A DNA stretch of 64,000 nt. Origin: Sphingobacterium spiritivorum ATCC 33861 (GTDB lineage: Bacteria; Bacteroidota; Bacteroidia; Sphingobacteriales; Sphingobacteriaceae). The stretch lies in NCBI RefSeq assembly GCF_000143765.1, contig NZ_GL379770.1, forward strand, positions 1 through 64,000. The letters run 5' to 3'. Of the stretch, positions 60,762 through 64,000 are shown piece after piece (positions within the stretch are counted from its first letter, which is position 1; every line of letters begins with the position of its first letter). The position numbers and the translations under genes are program-made. The notes under the pieces are model-generated. The model searched no databases, was not told where the DNA came from, and worked only from the letters and a program-made list of their open reading frames with translations.

Positions 60762-62162
60762 TTAGAACTTAAAGTAGTTTTTGGCATTGAAATAAGAAAT
60801 ATCAGCGATAATCTTTCCTATCTCTTCTATATCATTTGGCAATTCTCCGTTTTCTACATCCTGGCCAAAAAGATCACATAATAATCTTCTGAAATATTCA
60901 TGACGCGGAAAGGAAAGGAAGCTGCGTGAATCTGTCAACATCCCTACCAGGCGACTCAACAGTCCCATATTGGATAGGGCATTCATTTGTTTGGTCATCC
61001 CGTCTTTCTGATCCAGGAACCACCAGGCTGATCCAAACTGGATTTTACCGGCTACGGACCCGTCATTGAAATTACCGATCATAGTAGCGATCAGCTCATT
61101 ATCAGCAGGATTGAGGTTATAGATAATGGTCTTTGCTAATTTATCCTGCGTATCCAGTTTGTTTAAGAATTTGGACAGGGCTCTTGCCTGACTGAAATCA
61201 CCGATAGAATCCCATCCGGTATCCGGACCGAGTATGCTCAGCATACGGCTGTTGTTATTACGCAGTGCGCCCAGATGATACTGCTGTACCCAGCCTTTTT
61301 CATGATCCCATTCTGCAAAATAGATCAGCATGGCCGATTTAAATTTCAGATTTTCCTGATAAGAGATAGTCTGACGGGCTCTGATCTTAGCGAAGATGTC
61401 TGCGATTTCCTGTTCTGTATAGTCTTCTGCATAGATCTGCTCCAGTCCGTGATCGGAAACAGAACATCCGTTGTCTGCGAAGAAATCGTGACGTTTTTTT
61501 AAGGCATCCAGGTATTCTTGTAAGGTAGATATGGAGCGGTCAGATACAGATTCCAGTTTATTGATATATGCATTCAGCGCCTCTATGTCATCACTATTCA
61601 TCGCTTTGTCGGGACGAAATGCGGGTAACATTTTGAAAGACTCTTTTTCTGCAGCAAATTGTTGGTGATAGTTTAGGCTGTCAGTCGGATCATCTGTTGT
61701 ACAGACGACTTCCACATTCATTTTCTTCAATAATCCTCTTACGGAATACTCAGGCGTCTGCAATCTGGCAGCGGTGTCTGCATAGATTTTATCTGCTGTC
61801 TTTGCAGATAGCAGATCCGTGATGCCAAAATATCTTTGCAATTCCAGGTGAGTCCAGTGATACAGCGGATTACGCATGGTCGAAGGAACCGTTTCTGCCC
61901 ATTTTCTGAACTTCTCTTCATCAGACGCATTGCCGGTGATATATTTTTCATTGACACCGTTGGTGCGCATAGCGCGCCACTTGTAGTGGTCTCCGTTCAG
62001 CCATACCTGACTGATATTTTCGAAAGATGCATTGTTGGCAATCTGTTCAGGTATCAGGTGATTATGGTAATCAATGATGGGTTGATTCTTCGCAAAATTA
62101 TGATACAAGTCTTGAGCGGTCTTTGAATGTAAAAGAAAGTTCTGGTCTAGAAAGCTTTTCAT
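60762..62162 (-). CDS. uxaC: Glucuronate/galacturonate isomerase
   Basis: 466 residues. Uronate isomerase of the amidohydrolase-like superfamily: IDYHNHLIPEQIANN near residue 30 (metal His pair), RNPLYHWTHLELQRYFGI, CTTDDPTDSL and FLSFPRHEYFRRLLC at the C-terminus. Converts galacturonate to tagaturonate (and glucuronate to fructuronate). Sixty bases after uxaA, 6 before kdgK. Confidence 0.95.
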   Translation of the reverse strand: MKSFLDQNFLLHSKTAQDLYHNFAKNQPIIDYHNHLIPEQIANNASFENISQVWLNGDHYKWRAMRTNGVNEKYITGNASDEEKFRKWAETVPSTMRNPLYHWTHLELQRYFGITDLLSAKTADKIYADTAARLQTPEYSVRGLLKKMNVEVVCTTDDPTDSLNYHQQFAAEKESFKMLPAFRPDKAMNSDDIEALNAYINKLESVSDRSISTLQEYLDALKKRHDFFADNGCSVSDHGLEQIYAEDYTEQEIADIFAKIRARQTISYQENLKFKSAMLIYFAEWDHEKGWVQQYHLGALRNNNSRMLSILGPDTGWDSIGDFSQARALSKFLNKLDTQDKLAKTIIYNLNPADNELIATMIGNFNDGSVAGKIQFGSAWWFLDQKDGMTKQMNALSNMGLLSRLVGMLTDSRSFLSFPRHEYFRRLLCDLFGQDVENGELPNDIEEIGKIIADISYFNAKNYFKF

Positions 62163-62222
62163 TTTTGAATAAGTTGTAGTACTTTTTGTGTTTTAATATT
62201 CTGTGTTCTGTATCCGGATAAT

Positions 62223-63869
62223 TTAAAGGCTTACTCCTCTTTTCCATGGAATAAAATCGTCCTGATTGAGCAGCACAGCTTTTGGAATGATTTCACCACT
62301 TGCAGCCCTGATACAGTATTCCAGAATGTCTTCTCCCATTTGAGCTATTGTTTTTTCGCCTTCTATGATAGGTCCGGTGTTGATGTCTATAATGTCGGCC
62401 ATTCGGTTTGCAAGTGCGTTATTTGTCGCGACCTTTATAACTGGGCAGACCGGATTGCCGGTAGGTGTACCCAATCCTGTGGTAAACAGAATTAAGGTTG
62501 CTCCTGAGCCAGCTTTACCTGTAGTGGCTTCTACATCATTCCCTGGTGTACAAACCAGATTCAGTCCCGGTTTTGTAGCTGTTTCGGTGTAATCCAATAC
62601 ATCCACCACAGGAGAGTTACCTCCTTTTTTCGCAGCCCCGGTACTTTTTATGGCATCTGTAATAAGGCCATCTTTGATATTACCCGGTGATGGGTTCATA
62701 TGAAATCCTGAACCTGCGTTTTCTGCAGCATTGCTGTAGGCTGTCATGAGTTGTATAAATTTGCGTGCGGCAGATTCATCAATAGTTCTGTCTATCAGAT
62801 TCTGCTCTGCACCACACAGCTCAGGGAATTCGGCAAGCAGTACTGTTCCGCCAAGGGTTACCAGCAGATCTGAGGTATATCCAACAGCAGGATTGGCACT
62901 GATGCCACTGAACCCGTCACTGCCACCACACTTAACCCCTAACACCAATTTACTTATGGGTGCGGGCTGACGTTCTGTTTCATTAACTTCGGTGAGGCCG
63001 ACAAATGTTTTTTGGATCGCTTCCTTGATCAGTTGTTCTTCACTTTGAGATTGCTGCTGTTCGAAGATGAACATTGGTTTGTCAAAGTGCGGGTTACGGT
63101 TTTTGAGATCTTCTAAAAAATCTTTTACCTGCAGATTCTGGCATCCAAGACTGAGGATGGTGACACCTGCTACATTAGGGTGGTCCGCATATGCCGCTAA
63201 TAATTTGCTGAGTACAGCTGCATCCTGACGTGTACCTCCACATCCTCCCTGATGATTCAGAAACTTGATTCCGTCAACATTTTTAAAGAGACGTCCTGCC
63301 TTGCTTTGACTGGCAGCTAAAGATAACTCGTCTGCAGCAGACAGATCTTCACCATTTTTATAGGCTTCGACCAGGTGACGTGTATAGGTTTTATATTTAT
63401 CTGTAACGGCATAGCCCAGTTCATTGTGCAGTACTTCACGGATGACATCCAGATTGCGATTTTCACAGAATACAGTAGGGATGAATAACCAATAATTGGC
63501 AGTGCCGACACGACCATCCGGACGCACATAACCATTGAATGTACGACCTTCAAACTTAGAGACGTCCGGTGCATGCCATTCGTAATGGTAGGGGCGGTAT
63601 TCATACGGTTCGGAAGCGTGTTTGGTATTTTCAGTATCCATTAATCCGCCCTTGCCGATATGGTGCTGAGCTTTTCCGACCAATACACCATACATCATGA
63701 TGGGATCTCCCGCATTCATGTCCTGCATAAAGAATTTATGTTTGGCAGGGATATCATCTAGTAAAGTGTAATTTTCGCCATCGTAAATAATGGTCTCTCC
63801 TTTGACTAAATTTTGTAAGGCCACTAATACATTATCATTGGGATGGATTTTTAAAATTCTGGTTACCAT
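62223..63869 (-). CDS. uxaA: Altronate dehydratase
   Basis: 548 residues, full length: an N-terminal SAF domain (about 1-95, MVTRILKIHPNDNVLVAL) and the large catalytic region with GYVRPDGRVGTANYW, HQGGCGGTRQDAA, VLGVKCGGSDGFSGISANPAVG and TGLGTPTGNPVCPVIK. Fe-dependent dehydration of altronate to 2-keto-3-deoxygluconate. In some genomes the two domains are separate genes; here they are one. Six bases downstream of the uxaB stop. Confidence 0.95.
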   Translation of the reverse strand: MVTRILKIHPNDNVLVALQNLVKGETIIYDGENYTLLDDIPAKHKFFMQDMNAGDPIMMYGVLVGKAQHHIGKGGLMDTENTKHASEPYEYRPYHYEWHAPDVSKFEGRTFNGYVRPDGRVGTANYWLFIPTVFCENRNLDVIREVLHNELGYAVTDKYKTYTRHLVEAYKNGEDLSAADELSLAASQSKAGRLFKNVDGIKFLNHQGGCGGTRQDAAVLSKLLAAYADHPNVAGVTILSLGCQNLQVKDFLEDLKNRNPHFDKPMFIFEQQQSQSEEQLIKEAIQKTFVGLTEVNETERQPAPISKLVLGVKCGGSDGFSGISANPAVGYTSDLLVTLGGTVLLAEFPELCGAEQNLIDRTIDESAARKFIQLMTAYSNAAENAGSGFHMNPSPGNIKDGLITDAIKSTGAAKKGGNSPVVDVLDYTETATKPGLNLVCTPGNDVEATTGKAGSGATLILFTTGLGTPTGNPVCPVIKVATNNALANRMADIIDINTGPIIEGEKTIAQMGEDILEYCIRAASGEIIPKAVLLNQDDFIPWKRGVSL

Positions 63870-63875
63870 GTTTTA

Positions 63876-64000
63876 TTATATTGTTTTTTCAGCTTGCAAA
63901 GATTCGATTGCCGACTTTGCACCGCTGTTTTGTAATGTATTCAATTGTTTCTTTACACTGGTGGCAAAGCCCGGTAAACGGTTCAGATCCATACCCCACA
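63876..64000 (-). CDS. uxaB: Tagaturonate reductase (altronate oxidoreductase), 3' end only
   Basis: Only the last 41 codons are in the window: WGMDLNRLPGFATSVKKQLN is followed by a helix and a TAA at 63876. WG-DL--(L/I)PG is a pattern I associate with the C-terminus of UxaB in the mannitol dehydrogenase family, and the position just upstream of uxaA completes the galacturonate pathway. Assignment depends partly on context. The gene continues beyond the window edge. Confidence 0.7.
   Translation of the reverse strand, partial: WGMDLNRLPGFATSVKKQLNTLQNSGAKSAIESLQAEKTI

Noticed and set aside
1..64000. tRNA, rRNA, CRISPR array, prophage, integrase or transposase
   Set aside because: I looked for conserved tRNA arms with CCA ends, regular short repeats with spacers, and transposase or integrase motifs, and saw none. 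A dedicated search would be needed to exclude a small RNA such as the SRP RNA.

Overview
The window looks like a chromosomal segment of a member of the Bacteroidota, most probably of the Sphingobacteriaceae (Sphingobacterium/Pedobacter type). The evidence is a SusC/SusD pair, gliding-type genes (gldA, a gldF-gldG fusion, gldC), the bacillithiol gene bshA, DUF1599, BT_3928-like and DUF5123 families, very few Shine-Dalgarno sites, and many exact copies of the Bacteroidota -7 promoter box TAnnTTTG. I see no tRNA, rRNA, CRISPR array, prophage or intact insertion sequence. The assignment rests on recognising protein families and motifs by eye, not on searches.

Layout. 1-402: no gene; two diverged copies of a repeat flank a hairpin module. 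0.4-6 kb: sucD, an RNA methyltransferase, rpsT, a secreted DUF1080 protein, an AraC regulator and a CoA-transferase. 6-13 kb (minus strand): a tightly packed operon DUF1599 - DoxX-like membrane protein - aroK - glycerophosphodiesterase - gldA, then an outer-membrane protein and the fused gldFG. 13-18.8 kb: a secreted protein, a HipA-like kinase overlapping a DUF3037 gene, cysE-cysM, small conserved proteins, and a 59-residue histone-H1-like protein. 18.9-31.4 kb: S46 peptidase; DEAD-box helicase, small membrane protein, gldC, EVE; an M28 peptidase - reductase - thioesterase operon; ileS - dksA-like - lspA; an A-type Fe-S carrier. 31.5-44.8 kb: housekeeping genes glyA, an ECF sigma factor, a Zn-protease, ffh, nuoAB, purKE, a TAT-exported isomerase-like protein, pyrH-frr, bshA, a DUF1003 protein and arfB. 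45-47 kb: a BlaI/BlaR1-type pair whose sensor carries two TonB C-terminal domains. 47-64 kb: a pectin/galacturonate island.

The island works as one pathway. A LacI-type regulator is divergent from susC, susD, a lipoprotein with fibronectin and beta-helix (DUF5123-like) domains, and a rhamnogalacturonan acetylesterase. A convergent cluster encodes the complete route from galacturonate: uxaC, uxaB (only its 3' end is in the window), uxaA, kdgK, kdgA, a hexuronate transporter, and a non-phosphorylating glyceraldehyde-3-phosphate dehydrogenase that would consume the aldolase product. No pectate lyase or polygalacturonase is present, so depolymerising enzymes must lie elsewhere.

Three observations stand out. 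(1) Four genes (DEAD helicase, M28 peptidase, nuoA, arfB) have an exact TAnnTTTG box whose G lies exactly 5 nt before the A of the ATG, and two more (TrmH-like, LacI) are within 4-7 nt. This predicts leaderless mRNAs. (2) The HipA-like kinase/DUF3037 pair is translationally overlapped and is the best candidate for an uncharacterised two-protein system. (3) The blaI-like promoter carries two ACTA-N6-TAGT dyads exactly 20 bp apart, covering the -33 and spacer, in front of the unusual BlaR1-TonB-TonB sensor.
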